Below, one piece after another: positions 5,222 to 5,309 of a stretch of 5,309 bases of DNA; within the stretch, counting starts at the first letter, position 1, and each line of letters begins with the position of its first letter. A program made the position numbers and the translations under genes. The stretch is from Candidatus Woesearchaeota archaeon (GTDB taxonomy: Archaea > Nanobdellota > Nanobdellia > Woesearchaeales > JACRKL01). The notes beneath the pieces are model-generated. The model made no database searches, was not told where the DNA came from, and saw only the letters and a program-made list of their open reading frames with translations. The DNA lies in assembly GCA_016219795.1 (NCBI GenBank), contig JACRKK010000036.1, positions 1 to 5,309 on the forward strand, given 5' to 3'.

Positions 5222-5245
5222 TGGTTGACAGAGGTGTATCAACCA
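5222..5245 (+). promoter_or_regulatory. 5' leader hairpin presenting the ribosome-binding site
   Basis: TGGTTGA (5222-5228) pairs with TCAACCA (5239-5245) in a perfect 7-bp stem. The 10-nt loop holds GAGGTG (5231-5236), the likely ribosome site, and the stem's last base is the A of the start codon. It could be a translation control element or a protein-binding palindrome. Confidence 0.5.
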
Positions 5246-5309
5246 TGGCGAGACCAAAAGGAAAAATAAAAGTTGTTTGTCAGAACAAGTCCTGTGAACT
5301 TTTCCGGAA
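5245..5309 (+). CDS. N-terminus of a zinc-knuckle protein, possibly a transposase
   Basis: Only the first 21 residues and part of a codon are present: MARPKGKIKVVCQNKSCELF. A Lys-rich start followed by Cys12-x4-Cys17 and an aromatic residue resembles the first half of the zinc ribbon in IS1-like or related transposases and in some archaeal zinc-finger/HTH proteins, where a second CxxC pair follows about 20 residues later. That second half lies beyond the window, so the family cannot be settled. The ATG is supported by GAGGTG 8 nt before it and a TATA box at 5194-5203. It is divergent from argG. If it is a transposase, the hairpin at its start would fit the known habit of insertion sequences to limit their own translation. 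Confidence 0.55.
   Translation, partial: MARPKGKIKVVCQNKSCELFR

Overview
The window reads as a piece of an archaeal genome with a short bacterial-looking fragment at its left edge. The archaeal case rests on promoters. TATA boxes sit about 26-28 nt before the start codons of two genes with no Shine-Dalgarno site (leaderless transcription), and about 36-46 nt before genes that do carry a GGTG-type site. The VapB-type antitoxin, the Fic protein and the tight argG-argH pair also fit an uncultivated mesophilic archaeon. I cannot name the lineage.

Layout: 1-198 is the C-terminal end of a FadL-type outer-membrane beta-barrel (+ strand), a family of diderm bacteria that should not function in an archaeon. 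It collides at about 181-198 with a VapC PIN toxin (- strand) cut off after about 70 residues, so this point is either a chimeric assembly junction or a real break. The antitoxin gene vapB follows with its own promoter and a palindrome at its start. A divergent leaderless gene (730-1572) encodes a 280-residue protein I do not recognise.

The centre is the most interesting part. A Fic-family gene (1685-2644, - strand) lies between two copies of the 3' end of argH. The right copy is the end of the working argH. The left copy (1576-1650) is a diverged, still in-frame tail of 24 codons ending in its own stop, directly against the convergent 280-residue gene. The Fic gene is also bracketed by two 35-bp palindromic elements of identical geometry (8-bp arms, 19-bp spacer), one over its promoter and one touching its stop codon. 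This looks like a roughly 1.1-kb Fic cassette inserted at the end of argH, with the gene end supplied again by the incoming DNA, much as integrative elements restore the 3' end of their target gene. No recombinase is present in the window.

The right half is an arginine operon on the - strand: argG (3879-5126) then argH (2695-3882), overlapping by 4 nt (ATGA). They catalyse the last two steps of arginine synthesis: citrulline plus aspartate to argininosuccinate, then to arginine plus fumarate. ArgH lacks the usual C-terminal ~60 residues, and the displaced second copy ends at the same place, so the short form seems native. Divergent from argG, the window ends inside a gene whose first 21 residues carry a CX4C zinc-knuckle start, preceded by a hairpin that shows the ribosome-binding site in its loop.
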